NCBI RefSeq assembly: GCF_004217445.1
Contig: NZ_SHKX01000011.1
Location: forward strand, 275,526-339,525
Direction of reading: 5' to 3'
Length of the DNA: 64,000 bases
Source: Fluviicoccus keumensis
GTDB lineage: Bacteria > Pseudomonadota > Gammaproteobacteria > Pseudomonadales > Moraxellaceae
Positions 43,191 to 52,655 of the stretch are shown piece after piece (the stretch's first letter is position 1; the number at the start of each line of letters is the position of its first letter). The position numbers were made by a program, and so were the translations under genes. The notes under the pieces are model-generated. The model saw nothing but the letters and a program-made list of their open reading frames with translations, searched no databases and was not told where the DNA came from.

Positions 43191-44378
43191 ATGAATACCC
43201 TGCGTCTGAAAAAACACGAAGAACGCCGCCTGCGCGAAGGCCATCTCTGGATCTATTCCAACGAAGTCGATACCGCCGTCACGCCGCTGAAAACACTGAC
43301 ACCCGGCGAACAGGTGCTGGTCGAGGACTTCTCCGGCAAGGCGCTGGGCATCGCTACGGCGCAGCCCAATTCACTGATCTGCGCGCGACTGGTCAGCCGC
43401 GATGTCAAGCATCCGCTGAACAAGTCGCTGCTGGTGCACCGCATCCAGCAGGCGCTCAGCCTGCGCGAGCGTTTCTATGCCGATCCCTATTACCGGCTGG
43501 TTTACGGCGACAGCGACTTCCTGCCGGGTCTGGTGGTCGACCGCTTCGGCGATTACCTGGTGGTGCAGATCAACTCCGCCGGGATGGATCTGGTGAAGGA
43601 TGAAGTCGTCGCTGCGCTGGAAAAGGTGCTGTCGCCGAAGGGCATCCTGTTCCGCAACGACGGCAAGGCGCGCGTGGCGGAAGGGCTGGAAAGCTATGTC
43701 GCCGTGGCGGCGGGTGAAGTGCCGCAGGAGGTTGAACTACTGGAAAACGGCGTGAAATTCCTGGCCCCGGTGCATGAAGGGCAGAAGACCGGCTGGTTCT
43801 TCGATCATCGCGAAAACCGCGCCCGCCTGAAGGGGCTGGTGGAAGGCAAGCGCGTGCTGGATGTCTTCTCTTACGCGGGCAGTTGGGGCGTGCAGGCGGC
43901 GGTGTTCGGGGCCAGTGAAGTGGTTTGTGTTGATGCGTCAGAGTTCGCGCTGGATTATGTCGAGAAGAATGCCGCGCTGAACGACGTTGCCGAAAAGGTC
44001 GGCACCTTCCAGGGCGATGCCTTTCAGGTGCTGACCGAGCTGAAAGAGCAGGGCGAGCACTTTGATGTGATCATCCTCGATCCGCCCGCCTTCATCCAGA
44101 AGCGCAAGGATCACGGCGTCGGCCTGCAGGCCTACCGCCGCATCAACGAACTGGCGATGCGCCTGCTGACCCGCGACGGCCTGCTGGTATCGGGTTCGTG
44201 CTCCATGCATCTGGGGCCGCATGAGCTGGTGGATGTGATGCGCGCGGCCAGCCGTCATATCGACCGTCTGGCACAGGTGGTGTATCAGGGCGGGCAGGGA
44301 CCGGATCATCCGGTGAACCCGGCGATTACGGAAACTCAATACCTGAAGTGCGTGATGGCGCGGGTGATGGTGAACTGA
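43191..44378 (+). CDS. rlmI: 23S rRNA (cytosine-C5)-methyltransferase, RlmI type
   Basis: A SAM-dependent rRNA methyltransferase related to E. coli RlmI (m5C1962). Seen in 395 residues: an N-terminal PUA-like RNA-binding domain (about 1-80), GFFDHRENR-type sequence (WFFDHRENRARL) before the SAM site, VLDVFSYAGSWGVQA as motif I, ILDPPAFIQKRKD as motif IV, and SGSCSMHL with the catalytic Cys. The ATG at 43191 has AGGAG 5 nt upstream; the longer open frame from 43161 overlaps the terminator. The exact target base is inferred from family membership. Confidence 0.9.
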   Translation: MNTLRLKKHEERRLREGHLWIYSNEVDTAVTPLKTLTPGEQVLVEDFSGKALGIATAQPNSLICARLVSRDVKHPLNKSLLVHRIQQALSLRERFYADPYYRLVYGDSDFLPGLVVDRFGDYLVVQINSAGMDLVKDEVVAALEKVLSPKGILFRNDGKARVAEGLESYVAVAAGEVPQEVELLENGVKFLAPVHEGQKTGWFFDHRENRARLKGLVEGKRVLDVFSYAGSWGVQAAVFGASEVVCVDASEFALDYVEKNAALNDVAEKVGTFQGDAFQVLTELKEQGEHFDVIILDPPAFIQKRKDHGVGLQAYRRINELAMRLLTRDGLLVSGSCSMHLGPHELVDVMRAASRHIDRLAQVVYQGGQGPDHPVNPAITETQYLKCVMARVMVN

Positions 44379-44386
44379 CCGGCGCA

Positions 44387-44409
44387 GCTCCGGGCGCAAT
44401 GCCCGGAGC
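44387..44409. terminator. Bidirectional stem-loop between rlmI and ilvA
   Basis: GCTCCGGGC (44387-44395) pairs perfectly with GCCCGGAGC (44401-44409) around GCAAT. It sits in the 39 bp gap between the converging stops; no T-run. Confidence 0.55.
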
Positions 44410-44417
44410 ACTCCGGC

Positions 44418-45941
44418 TTATCGCAGGAACAGCTGGTAAGCCGGACTGCCGGTTTCTTCCGACCACGGATAACCTACCGCATCCAGCGAGGCCACCAGAT
44501 CGGCCTTTGTCTTTTTCCCCACCTGCATGCCCACCAGCACCCGCCCGAAGGCGTCGCCATGATTCCGGTAGTGGAACAGCGAGATGTTGTGCCCGCCCAG
44601 CCGTGACAGGAAATTGAGCAGCGCGCCGGGACGTTCCGGAAACTCGAAGCGGTAAAGGTGTTCATCCGCAAGCCCGGCATGACCGCCAACCAGATGGCGG
44701 ATATGCAGTTTCGCCATTTCGTCATCCGACAGATCCAGAACGCGGTAGCCTTTTTTCTCCAGCGTGTCCCGCAGTTCCTGCCGTTCGGCGTCGCCGCCGC
44801 GCAGCTGGATGCCGACAAAGACATGGGCGTCATTGTGGTCGGCATAGCGGTAGTTGAACTCGGTGATGTTGCGCTTGCCCAGCGTCTGGCAGAAGGTCCT
44901 GAATGCGCCCGGCTTCTCGGGGATGGTCACCGCGAAGATGGCTTCGCGTTTCTCGCCCAGCTCGGTGCGCTCGGAAATGTGACGCAGCCGGTCGAAATTC
45001 ATGTTCGCGCCGGAGTCGATGGCGATCAGCGTCTGGCCTTCCACGCCATGCTTCTGCACGTATTTTTTTAGGCCGGCCAGCGACAGTGCCCCCGCCGGTT
45101 CGGCGATGCTGCGGCTGTATTCGAAGATGTCCTTGATGGCGGCGCAGATTTCGTCAGTGGAGCAGGTAATCACTTCGTCGACGCATTGTCGCGCCACCTT
45201 GAAGGTTTCCTCGCCGATCTGCGCCACAGCCACGCCGTCAGCAAACAGTCCGACTTGCGGCAAGACTACCCGTTCCCCGGCCTTCATGGCAGCGTCGAGG
45301 CAGGCGGCGTCTTCGGGTTCCACGGCAATGATGCGGATATCCGGGCGCAGGTATTTCACATAGGCGGCGATCCCGGCCATCAGGCCGCCGCCGCCCACCG
45401 GAATGAAGATGGCGTCAATCGGACCGGCATGCTGGCGCAGGATTTCCAGGCCGACCGTGCCTTGTCCGGCGATCACGTCCAGATCGTCGTAGGGATGAAT
45501 GAAGGAATAGCCTTTTTCGGCGGCCAGCTGTCGGGCATAGGTGGCGGCTTCGTCAAAAACGTCGCCGTGCAGCACCACGTGTCCGCCCAGCGCCTTGACG
45601 GCGTTGACCTTGATGTCCGGCGTGGTTTGCGGCATGACGATGGTGCCGCGGATGCCCAACCTGCTGGCTGATAACGCCAGGCCTTGGGCATGGTTGCCGG
45701 CGGAGGCGCAGATCACGCCTTTCTGCTGTTCCTCGCGGGTCAGTTGCGCCACCTTGTTGTAGGCGCCGCGAATCTTGAACGAGAACACCGGTTGCAGGTC
45801 TTCACGCTTCAGCCAGATACGGTTTTTGAAGCGGCGCGACAGTTGCGACATTTCTTCCAGCGGCGTTTCGACAGCCACATCGTAAACACGGGCCAGCAGG
45901 GTGCGGCGGACGTAATCCTCCAGTCGCAGCGGTTCGGTCAT
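44418..45941 (-). CDS. ilvA: Threonine ammonia-lyase, biosynthetic (IlvA)
   Basis: IlvA converts threonine to 2-oxobutyrate, the first step of isoleucine synthesis. Seen in 507 residues: the PLP Lys in PVFSFKIRGAYNK (Lys56), ASAGNHAQG, the glycine loop VGGGGLMAG that holds the cofactor phosphate, and two C-terminal ACT-like regulatory domains (about 325-400 and 420-500) for isoleucine/valine control. Length and domain set match the regulated biosynthetic enzyme. It diverges from rpiA, the neighbour also found in Pseudomonas. Confidence 0.96.
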   Translation of the reverse strand: MTEPLRLEDYVRRTLLARVYDVAVETPLEEMSQLSRRFKNRIWLKREDLQPVFSFKIRGAYNKVAQLTREEQQKGVICASAGNHAQGLALSASRLGIRGTIVMPQTTPDIKVNAVKALGGHVVLHGDVFDEAATYARQLAAEKGYSFIHPYDDLDVIAGQGTVGLEILRQHAGPIDAIFIPVGGGGLMAGIAAYVKYLRPDIRIIAVEPEDAACLDAAMKAGERVVLPQVGLFADGVAVAQIGEETFKVARQCVDEVITCSTDEICAAIKDIFEYSRSIAEPAGALSLAGLKKYVQKHGVEGQTLIAIDSGANMNFDRLRHISERTELGEKREAIFAVTIPEKPGAFRTFCQTLGKRNITEFNYRYADHNDAHVFVGIQLRGGDAERQELRDTLEKKGYRVLDLSDDEMAKLHIRHLVGGHAGLADEHLYRFEFPERPGALLNFLSRLGGHNISLFHYRNHGDAFGRVLVGMQVGKKTKADLVASLDAVGYPWSEETGSPAYQLFLR

Positions 45942-45999
45942 CGTCTTCTCGGGAAAAGCAAAAACGCCATGTTAGGGAGTTATCCGGAGGCACTCAAGG

Positions 46000-46005
46000 T
46001 ATAAT
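46000..46005 (+). promoter_or_regulatory. Consensus -10 box, probable rpiA promoter
   Basis: TATAAT lies 39 bp upstream of the rpiA start in the ilvA-rpiA divergent gap. The -35 region is poor, so strength may depend on an activator or extended contacts. Confidence 0.5.
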
Positions 46006-46043
46006 TCCGCAACTTTCACAGGGTATTCGGGGTTTCAGCCATC

Positions 46044-46706
46044 ATGACGCAAGATCAACTCAAACGCGCGGTCGCCGAGGCGGCGCTGGCCTATGTCGAG
46101 AAGGGCGATGTCCTGGGTATCGGCACCGGCTCCACCGCCAACTTTTTCATCGACGCGCTGGAACCGATCAAGCACCACATTCCCGGCGCGGTCGCCAGTT
46201 CCAAAGCTACCGCCGACCGTCTGCGCAAGATCGGCATCGAGGTCATGGAGCTGAATGATGTCGACGACATCGGCGTCTATGTCGATGGCGCGGACGAGAT
46301 CAACCGGCACATGCACATGATCAAGGGCGGCGGCGGCGCGCTGACCCGCGAGAAGATCGTGGCGGCTGTGGCGAAGAAGTTCATCTGCATCGCCGACGGC
46401 AGCAAGTTGGTCGACGTGCTGGGCGCGTTCCCGCTGCCGGTGGAAGTGATCCCGATGGCGCGTTCCTACGTGGCCCGCGAACTGGTGAAGCTGGGCGGCA
46501 GCCCGGTCTACCGTCAGGGTTTCGTCACCGACAACGGCAATGTCATCCTGGACACCTACGGTCTCAGCATCGTCAATCCGCCGGAGCTGGAAGGCATCCT
46601 CAACCAGATTACCGGCGTCGTCACCAACGGCCTGTTCGCGCGCCGCCCGGCGGATGTGCTGCTGCTTGGCACCGCCGACGGCGTCAAGACCTTCACCGCC
46701 GTTTAA
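46044..46706 (+). CDS. rpiA: Ribose-5-phosphate isomerase A
   Basis: RpiA interconverts ribose 5-phosphate and ribulose 5-phosphate in the pentose phosphate pathway. Seen in 220 residues: GIGTGSTANFFIDAL with the phosphate-binding loop, SSKATADRLRK, YVDGADEIN with catalytic Asp residues, KGGGGALTREKI, and the C-terminal GVVTNGLFARRPADVLL. Length is standard. Its stop is only 4 bp from that of the converging trxC gene. Confidence 0.97.
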   Translation: MTQDQLKRAVAEAALAYVEKGDVLGIGTGSTANFFIDALEPIKHHIPGAVASSKATADRLRKIGIEVMELNDVDDIGVYVDGADEINRHMHMIKGGGGALTREKIVAAVAKKFICIADGSKLVDVLGAFPLPVEVIPMARSYVARELVKLGGSPVYRQGFVTDNGNVILDTYGLSIVNPPELEGILNQITGVVTNGLFARRPADVLLLGTADGVKTFTAV

Positions 46707-46710
46707 TGCC

Positions 46711-47142
46711 TCAGCGCTTCACCCGCAACCAGGACTGCAATTGTCCGGCGTTCATCGCGCCGGACACGCGGTCAATCTCCTGTCCTCCCCGGAACAGCGC
46801 CAGCGTCGGAATGCTGCGGATGTTGTAGCGTTGCGCCAGATCGGGCGCGTCTTCGGTACTGACCTTGGCGAACAGCACCTGTCCGTTCATCTCGCGTGCG
46901 GCGGTGGCGAAGTGCGGGGCCATCATCTTGCATGGGCCGCACCAACTGGCCCAGAAATCCACCACCACGGGCAGGTCGTTACGACTGATGAAGCGGTCAA
47001 ACGTGGCGGAATCCAGATCGACCGGCGCGCCGGTCAGCAACGGTTGATGGCATTTGCCGCAGGACGGCGCTTGTTGCAGCCGTTCGGCGGGAACACGGTT
47101 GATCGCGGCGCAGTGCGGGCAGACCAGATGCAGGTCAGACAT
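46711..47142 (-). CDS. trxC: Thioredoxin 2 (TrxC) with N-terminal zinc finger
   Basis: A cytoplasmic disulfide reductase. Seen in 143 residues: the zinc ribbon CPHC (8-11) and CGKC (28-31) that distinguishes TrxC from TrxA, then the redox site WCGPC (Cys68, Cys71), the cis-Pro segment SIPTLALF, and a normal thioredoxin C terminus. In other bacteria TrxC is often induced by oxidative stress. It converges with rpiA and is the only gene on its transcript as far as visible. Confidence 0.94.
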   Translation of the reverse strand: MSDLHLVCPHCAAINRVPAERLQQAPSCGKCHQPLLTGAPVDLDSATFDRFISRNDLPVVVDFWASWCGPCKMMAPHFATAAREMNGQVLFAKVSTEDAPDLAQRYNIRSIPTLALFRGGQEIDRVSGAMNAGQLQSWLRVKR

Positions 47143-47215
47143 GAGGGGGCTCCCGGTAAATGACGGTGGTTCTCCCTGTTATGGGTATGACCGCCGCCAA
47201 ATACAAGGGGGAGTA

Positions 47216-48571
47216 TCACAAGGCTTCCAGCGCCTCGTGCAGGCGGCCGACGCCGACCACCTCCATGCCCTCGATCGGGCCGCGCGGCACATTGCCCTTG
47301 GGGACGATGGCGCGCTTGAAGCCATGCTTGGCGGCCTCGCGCAGGCGCTCCTGACCGTTCGGCACCGGCCGGATTTCCCCGGACAGTCCGACCTCGCCGA
47401 ACACCGCCAGATCCGGCGGCAGCGCTTGGCCGCGCAGGCTGGAATACACCGCCATCAGCACCGCCAGGTCGGAGCCGGTTTCCAGCACCTTTACGCCGCC
47501 GACGACATTGACGAATACATCCTGCCCGACGGTGGGAATGCCGCCGTGGCGGTGCAGGATCGCCAGCAACATCGACAGCCGGTTCTGGTCCAGGCCGACC
47601 GCGACGCGGCGGGGATTGCCAAAAGCGTCATCCACCAGCGCCTGCACTTCCACCAGTAACGGCCGGGTGCCCTCGCGGCTGATCATGACGATGGAGCCGG
47701 GAATCGGTTCCTCGTAGCGTGACAGGAAAATGGCGGAGGGATTGGCGACCTCGCGCAGGCCGCGATCGGTCATCGCGAAAACGCCGAGCTCATTGACCGC
47801 ACCGAAGCGGTTCTTGACCGCGCGGATCATGCGGAAACGGGAATCGGATTCGCCTTCGAAATAGAGCACGCAATCGACCATGTGCTCCAGCACGCGCGGC
47901 CCCGCCAGCGCGCCTTCCTTGGTGACATGGCCGACAAGGAAGAGGGCGGTGCCGGTTTGCTTGGCGTAGCGGGTCAGGATGGCGGCCGACTCCCGGATTT
48001 GCGACACGCCGCCCGGCGCGGACTGGATGGCTTCGGTATAGAGGGTCTGGATCGAGTCGATCACCGCGACGGCGGGGCGCTCCTGCCGCAGCGTGGCGGC
48101 GATGGTTTCCACGCAGGTTTCGGCCATGATCCGCAGCTTGTCGCAAGGCAGTTCAAGCCGCTTGGCGCGCATCGCCACCTGGCCCAGCGATTCTTCGCCG
48201 GTAACGTAGAGCGCGCGCTGGCTCTGCGCCAGCCAGGTCAGGGTCTGCAAGAGGATGGTGGACTTGCCGATGCCGGGATCGCCGCCGATCAACACCACCG
48301 AGCCTTCCACCAGCCCGCCGCCCAGTACCCGGTCCAGTTCGCTCAGGCCGGTAGGGGTGCGGTTTTCCGAGTTGACGCTGACTTCGTCCAGCACGGTGAC
48401 TTGCGCAGCCTGACCGGCGTAGCCGCTGCTGGCCTTCATGCGTGGTGTTGTCGTGTCAGGACGGCTTTCCTGCAAGGTGTTCCAGGCTCCGCAATCACCG
48501 CATTGCCCGGCCCATTTCGGGAACTGCGCGCCACAGGACTGACAACTGTAAACAGATTTGATTTTGCTCAT
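47216..48571 (-). CDS. radA: DNA repair/branch-migration ATPase RadA
   Basis: RadA promotes branch migration during homologous recombination. Seen in 451 residues: a four-Cys zinc finger (Cys10, 13, 24, 27), Walker A GGDPGIGKST at 96-105, Walker B VIDSIQTLY, the RadA-specific KNRFG motif, and a C-terminal Lon-protease-like domain lacking protease function. It diverges from the HEAT-like lipoprotein gene across 110 bp. Confidence 0.97.
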   Translation of the reverse strand: MSKIKSVYSCQSCGAQFPKWAGQCGDCGAWNTLQESRPDTTTPRMKASSGYAGQAAQVTVLDEVSVNSENRTPTGLSELDRVLGGGLVEGSVVLIGGDPGIGKSTILLQTLTWLAQSQRALYVTGEESLGQVAMRAKRLELPCDKLRIMAETCVETIAATLRQERPAVAVIDSIQTLYTEAIQSAPGGVSQIRESAAILTRYAKQTGTALFLVGHVTKEGALAGPRVLEHMVDCVLYFEGESDSRFRMIRAVKNRFGAVNELGVFAMTDRGLREVANPSAIFLSRYEEPIPGSIVMISREGTRPLLVEVQALVDDAFGNPRRVAVGLDQNRLSMLLAILHRHGGIPTVGQDVFVNVVGGVKVLETGSDLAVLMAVYSSLRGQALPPDLAVFGEVGLSGEIRPVPNGQERLREAAKHGFKRAIVPKGNVPRGPIEGMEVVGVGRLHEALEAL

Positions 48572-48681
48572 GGCCTTGAAACAAGCGAGAATCGGAGGAT
48601 GCCAAGCTTAAGCGCATTCTCGATTAGAGCAAAGAACTGGACGACATGGATTGTCGCAAGGGGGAATATTTGTCGAACATC

Positions 48682-49365
48682 ATGATACGTCACTGCACTC
48701 GCGCCACTGTTGTCCTGATCCTGGGTGCTGCAGTGCTGCAGTTTCAGGGGTGCGGGGGCAAACCTCAATCAGAGCCAACAGCCGTGCAAACCCCGGCAGA
48801 GCCTGTCCGCACGCCGCCGCCACCGCCTCCTTTGTCGGAGGGCGACCAGCTGGCCAAGCAATTGCGCGAGAGCGATCCCCAGCGGCGTGTTGCCGCCGCC
48901 AATCGTTTGGGTGAAATGGCGGAAGCCGGGCAGTTAGCGGATGGCCCGCTACAGCAATTGATCAACACCTATGAAATGGAAGATTCGCCAGACGTCGTGG
49001 ATGCCGTCACCCTGGCCTTGGGCAAGTCCTGTCATCCGGCCGCACTGGATATTCTGGTGCGCAGCTTGAACCGCGACGTGCTCCGTATCAGCGGCCTGAC
49101 GCTTTCCATTCTGGGCGCCAATGGGGACTTTAAAACCATGGGAATATTGGATGCTCTGCGCAAACGCCTGGAGGAGGACTCCAGACCCGAAGCCCAGCTA
49201 CGACTGAAAGAGGTCAATTCCGCGATCAAGCAGATCCAGTTAAGGGCGGGGCGTCGGGTGGAGTGCGAATCCTCGCCGGAGGCGGGCGGAACCGACCAGC
49301 CCCCTCAAAATGCGAGCCCCGCCGAAGCGGGGCCGGGGTCCGTCAAAACGGACGTCGGGCGGTAA
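48682..49365 (+). CDS. Putative lipoprotein with HEAT-like repeats
   Basis: I do not recognise a named family. From the ATG at 48682 the 227-residue product has a hydrophobic signal (TVVLILGAAVLQFQGC). The Cys is preceded by F-Q-G, a poor lipobox, so lipidation is uncertain. A poly-Pro segment follows (eight prolines within TPPPPPPPLS, about 46-55). Then come helical pairs resembling HEAT repeats: LRESDPQRRVAAANRLGEMA and DSPDVVDAVTLALGKS, each shown here as a unit. The last 45 residues are low-complexity and overlap a GCCCCGC/GCGGGGC hairpin at 49316-49333. It is probably an envelope scaffold protein. Confidence 0.68.
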   Translation: MIRHCTRATVVLILGAAVLQFQGCGGKPQSEPTAVQTPAEPVRTPPPPPPLSEGDQLAKQLRESDPQRRVAAANRLGEMAEAGQLADGPLQQLINTYEMEDSPDVVDAVTLALGKSCHPAALDILVRSLNRDVLRISGLTLSILGANGDFKTMGILDALRKRLEEDSRPEAQLRLKEVNSAIKQIQLRAGRRVECESSPEAGGTDQPPQNASPAEAGPGSVKTDVGR

Positions 49366-49499
49366 CGCCCTTTGCGTGAAGCCAGTCGACTCTGTTGAAA
49401 CGCTTGCGTGTTTTAACGTTGACTCCTCCAAGGCCCAAACCACACTGTTTACTATAGTCGCCGTATCCGGTCGCGCCATGCCATTCGTCGGAACGGAGC

Positions 49500-50573
49500 C
49501 TATTGCCAGATTCGGGATACACGGCTGGTCAGGCGGCAGAACAGCTCATAGCTGATGGTTCCGGCATGACGCGCCACTTCATCCGCTGACAAGCCTGTGC
49601 CCCAAAGCACGGCGCTGTCGCCGGGTTGTACGTTGTCGTCGCCAATGTCGACGGTAATCATGTCCATGCTGACCCGGCCCACCAGCGGGTAGCGCTTGCC
49701 GTTGATCAGAACCGGCGTGCCTGAGGGCGCATGCCGGGGATAGCCGTCGCCATAGCCGATGGCGACGACGGCGATGCGTGTGTCTTCAGCCGGAGCCCAG
49801 GTAGCGCTGTAGCCGACCGGCTCCCCGGCGCGAATGTCACGCACGGCAATCACGCGGGAAACCAGCGTCATGACCGGCTTCAAGTCAAGCGACTCTGCAG
49901 ACTCCTCCACAAAAGGCGAGGAACCATACAGCATGATTCCAGGTCGCACCCATTGATGATGCGTTTCCGGCAGTCTCAACACCGCTGCGGAGTTAGCCAG
50001 ACTCAGCGGTAAAGCGGGTAGGGCGGCCGCGAGTTGCTGCATGACGCGGAACTGCTGTTCGGTCTGTGGGGAGGCGGGATCATCCGCGGCGGCAAAATGG
50101 CTGCACACCACAATCCGGGCAACGGCGGGCATGGCTTCCAGTCTGTGATAGACGTCTGGTACTTCATCCGGACGAAACCCCAGACGGTGCATGCCGCTGT
50201 CCACCTTGAGCCAGGCGGTCAGGGGAAGTCCCTGCGGGTGCCGCGCCAGCATGTCAACCTGGGCATGCTGATGCACCATGACGTGCATGTTCTTGGCGCG
50301 GGCGGTCGCCAGTTCATAGTCGTTGAACACGCCTTCCATCAGTACGATGGGAGTATCGATACCGGCATCGCGCAGCGCCAGCGCCTCTTCCAGGAAAGCA
50401 ACGCCCAGCGCATCGACATGCGGGGCCAGGAATGCCGCCGTCGTAGTCGCACCATGCCCGTAGGCCTCGGCTTTGACCATGGCCAGCACCCGGGATTGCG
50501 GCGCCAGCGCCCGCACGCGGGCAACATTATGCAGCAGGGCTTCACGACTCAGCAGCAACGTGGCGTCACGCAT
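49500..50573 (-). CDS. alr: Alanine racemase
   Basis: Alr makes D-alanine for peptidoglycan. Seen in 357 residues: VKAEAYGHG with the PLP Lys34, RPGIMLYGSSP, GYSATW with the catalytic Tyr of the second domain, and VAIGYGDGYPR with cofactor-contacting residues. It starts 3 bp downstream of the dnaB stop and is co-transcribed, the dnaB-alr order of Pseudomonas. Confidence 0.96.
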   Translation of the reverse strand: MRDATLLLSREALLHNVARVRALAPQSRVLAMVKAEAYGHGATTTAAFLAPHVDALGVAFLEEALALRDAGIDTPIVLMEGVFNDYELATARAKNMHVMVHQHAQVDMLARHPQGLPLTAWLKVDSGMHRLGFRPDEVPDVYHRLEAMPAVARIVVCSHFAAADDPASPQTEQQFRVMQQLAAALPALPLSLANSAAVLRLPETHHQWVRPGIMLYGSSPFVEESAESLDLKPVMTLVSRVIAVRDIRAGEPVGYSATWAPAEDTRIAVVAIGYGDGYPRHAPSGTPVLINGKRYPLVGRVSMDMITVDIGDDNVQPGDSAVLWGTGLSADEVARHAGTISYELFCRLTSRVSRIWQ

Positions 50574-50575
50574 GG

Positions 50576-51976
50576 TTATTCGTCATCCGCACGATAGTAT
50601 TCCGGAGCAAGGTCCTTGAAACGGCTCAGGTGGCCGACAAAGGCCAGTCGGGCGGTGCCGATGGGACCGTTACGTTGTTTGGCGATGATGATTTCGGCGG
50701 TGCCCTTGTCCTTGGAGTCGGTGTTGTAGACCTCGTCGCGGTAAATGAACATGATCAAGTCCGCGTCCTGTTCGATGGCGCCGGATTCCCGCAGGTCGGA
50801 CATGACCGGCCGCTTGTTGGGACGCTGTTCCAGGTTCCGGCTCAACTGCGACAGGGCCACGACCGGGCATTGCAGTTCCTTGGCCAGCGCTTTCATGGAG
50901 CGTGAAATTTCGCCCACCTCGTTGACGCGGTTGTTTTCCATGCCGGGCACCCGCATCAGCTGCAGGTAGTCAACCATCACCAGGCCCATCTTGCCGCCGT
51001 GGTCGCGGGCAACGCGGCGGGCGCGGGCGCGGACTTCGTTCGGGGGCAGGGCTGCGCTGTCATCAATATACAATTTCTTGTCGCTGAGCTGGGTTACCGC
51101 CGAGGCCAGGCGAGGCCAGTCATCTTCTTCCAGCTTGCCCGAACGGACGCGGCTCTGATCAACCCCGCCGATGGATGAAAGCATACGCAGCAGCAGCTGC
51201 TCGGCGGGCATTTCCATGGAGAACACCACGGCGGGCAGGTCCGAATTGAAGATCACGCTTTCAACCAGATTCATGGCGAAAGTGGTTTTCCCCATACTGG
51301 GACGCGCTGCGACAATGATCAGATCGCTTTTCTGCATGCCGAAGGTGCGATTGTCCAGATCGCTGAAACCGGTGGTGAGGCCGGTGATGGGTTCGGTGGA
51401 GTGATAAAGCTCGTCGATCTTTTCCAGCGTCTTGGCCAGCAGTGGCTTGATCAGCTGCGGTCCGCTCTTGGCATCGCGGTTCTTCTGTTGTTCGGCGATG
51501 GCGAAAATCTTGGTTTCAGCCTGATCCAGGATGGTTGCTGCTGATTGCCCTTTCGGCTGGTAGGCGACGTTGGCGATTTCGCCGCTGGTGGCGATCAGTT
51601 GGCGAAGCACGGAAAACTCGCGCACCCGTTCCGAATAGGCTTCGATATTGGCGGTGGTGGCTGGCGCATCCTTCAGGATTTGTCCCAGATAAGACTCGCC
51701 GCCGGCCTTTTCCAATAACTGCATGTCTTCCAGCCACTTCATCACCAGGATGGCGTCGCAGGGCTGGTCGTTGTTGATCAGCGTGGCGATGGCGCGGAAG
51801 ATAAGGCTGTGCCGGGGGGAGTAAAAATCCTTTTCGCTGACGATTTCCGTAACATTATCCCAAGCGCTGGGGTCGGCCATCAGACCGGACAGGATGGCCT
51901 GTTCCAGGGTCAGGCTGTGCGGCGGCACCTTCAGGCTGGTGACGACATCGGATTCAGCAGGCAACGATGGAGGCAT
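50576..51976 (-). CDS. dnaB: Replicative DNA helicase DnaB
   Basis: The hexameric helicase of the replication fork. Seen in 466 residues: an N-terminal DnaG-interacting helical domain (PHSLTLEQAILSGLM), a linker, then the RecA-like motor with Walker A ARPSMGKTTFA, VDYLQLM (Walker B), and LSQLSRNLEQRP containing the DNA-binding and arginine-finger region. No intein is present. It lies downstream of the rplI operon on the same strand but after a strong terminator. Confidence 0.97.
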   Translation of the reverse strand: MPPSLPAESDVVTSLKVPPHSLTLEQAILSGLMADPSAWDNVTEIVSEKDFYSPRHSLIFRAIATLINNDQPCDAILVMKWLEDMQLLEKAGGESYLGQILKDAPATTANIEAYSERVREFSVLRQLIATSGEIANVAYQPKGQSAATILDQAETKIFAIAEQQKNRDAKSGPQLIKPLLAKTLEKIDELYHSTEPITGLTTGFSDLDNRTFGMQKSDLIIVAARPSMGKTTFAMNLVESVIFNSDLPAVVFSMEMPAEQLLLRMLSSIGGVDQSRVRSGKLEEDDWPRLASAVTQLSDKKLYIDDSAALPPNEVRARARRVARDHGGKMGLVMVDYLQLMRVPGMENNRVNEVGEISRSMKALAKELQCPVVALSQLSRNLEQRPNKRPVMSDLRESGAIEQDADLIMFIYRDEVYNTDSKDKGTAEIIIAKQRNGPIGTARLAFVGHLSRFKDLAPEYYRADDE

Positions 51977-52141
51977 GGCATACCGGCAGTCAATAAGGCA
52001 AAAAGAACAAGCCGCTCACCGTCACGGTGGAAAACTGTGCCGGGTGAAGTCGGTAGGGGGAGTCGGCGAGTATTATTCCCGCTTGGCGCGGTTCACACAA
52101 GCAATCGAATGTGTTGTGAAGGTGGCCATTGTCCCAGAATG

Positions 52142-52178
52142 AAAAAAGGCGTCGAACCGGAGGCTCGACGCCTTTTTT
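52142..52178. terminator. Strong bidirectional terminator between rplI and dnaB
   Basis: AAAAAAGGCGTCGA (52142-52155) pairs perfectly with TCGACGCCTTTTTT (52165-52178) around a 9-nt loop. It ends the rpsF-rpsR-rplI transcript. The rest of 51977-52196 is the dnaB leader, with no gene. Confidence 0.93.
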
Positions 52179-52196
52179 CGCAGCGGTTGCGCGAGA

Positions 52197-52643
52197 TTAC
52201 TCGGCGACCACCGTGACGCTGACTTCGGCGTTCACATCGCTGTGCAGGTGCAGGGCGACAGTGTATTCACCGGTGTTGCGAATGGCGCCGTTCGGCAGGC
52301 GCACTTCGCTCTTGTCAACGGTGACACCGGCAGCGGTAATCGCTTCGGCGATGTCACGGGTGCCCACGGAACCGAACAGCTTGCCTTCATCGCCGGACTT
52401 GGCGGCGATGACGACAGCAATTTCGGCCAGCTGGGCGGCGCGAGCCTGGGCGGCTGCCAGGGTTTCGGCTTCCTGACGCTCCAGTTCGGCGCGGCGGGCG
52501 TCGAAGGCGGCGATGTTGGCTTCAGTTGCCGGCACAGCCTTGCCCTTCGGGATCAGGAAGTTGCGGCCGTAGCCGGGCTTCACGCTGACGCGGGCTCCGA
52601 GGGAACCCAGGTTCTTGACCTTCTCAAGAAGAATAACGTCCAT
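52197..52643 (-). CDS. rplI: 50S ribosomal protein L9
   Basis: L9 binds 23S rRNA and helps maintain reading frame. Seen in 148 residues: MDVILLEKVKNLGSLG and the RNA-binding VKPGYGRNFLIPKGKA at the N-terminal domain, a long connecting helix, and a C-terminal domain. Last gene of the rpsF-rpsR-rplI operon, 12 bp after rpsR. Confidence 0.98.
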   Translation of the reverse strand: MDVILLEKVKNLGSLGARVSVKPGYGRNFLIPKGKAVPATEANIAAFDARRAELERQEAETLAAAQARAAQLAEIAVVIAAKSGDEGKLFGSVGTRDIAEAITAAGVTVDKSEVRLPNGAIRNTGEYTVALHLHSDVNAEVSVTVVAE

Positions 52644-52655
52644 CTCTCACACCCC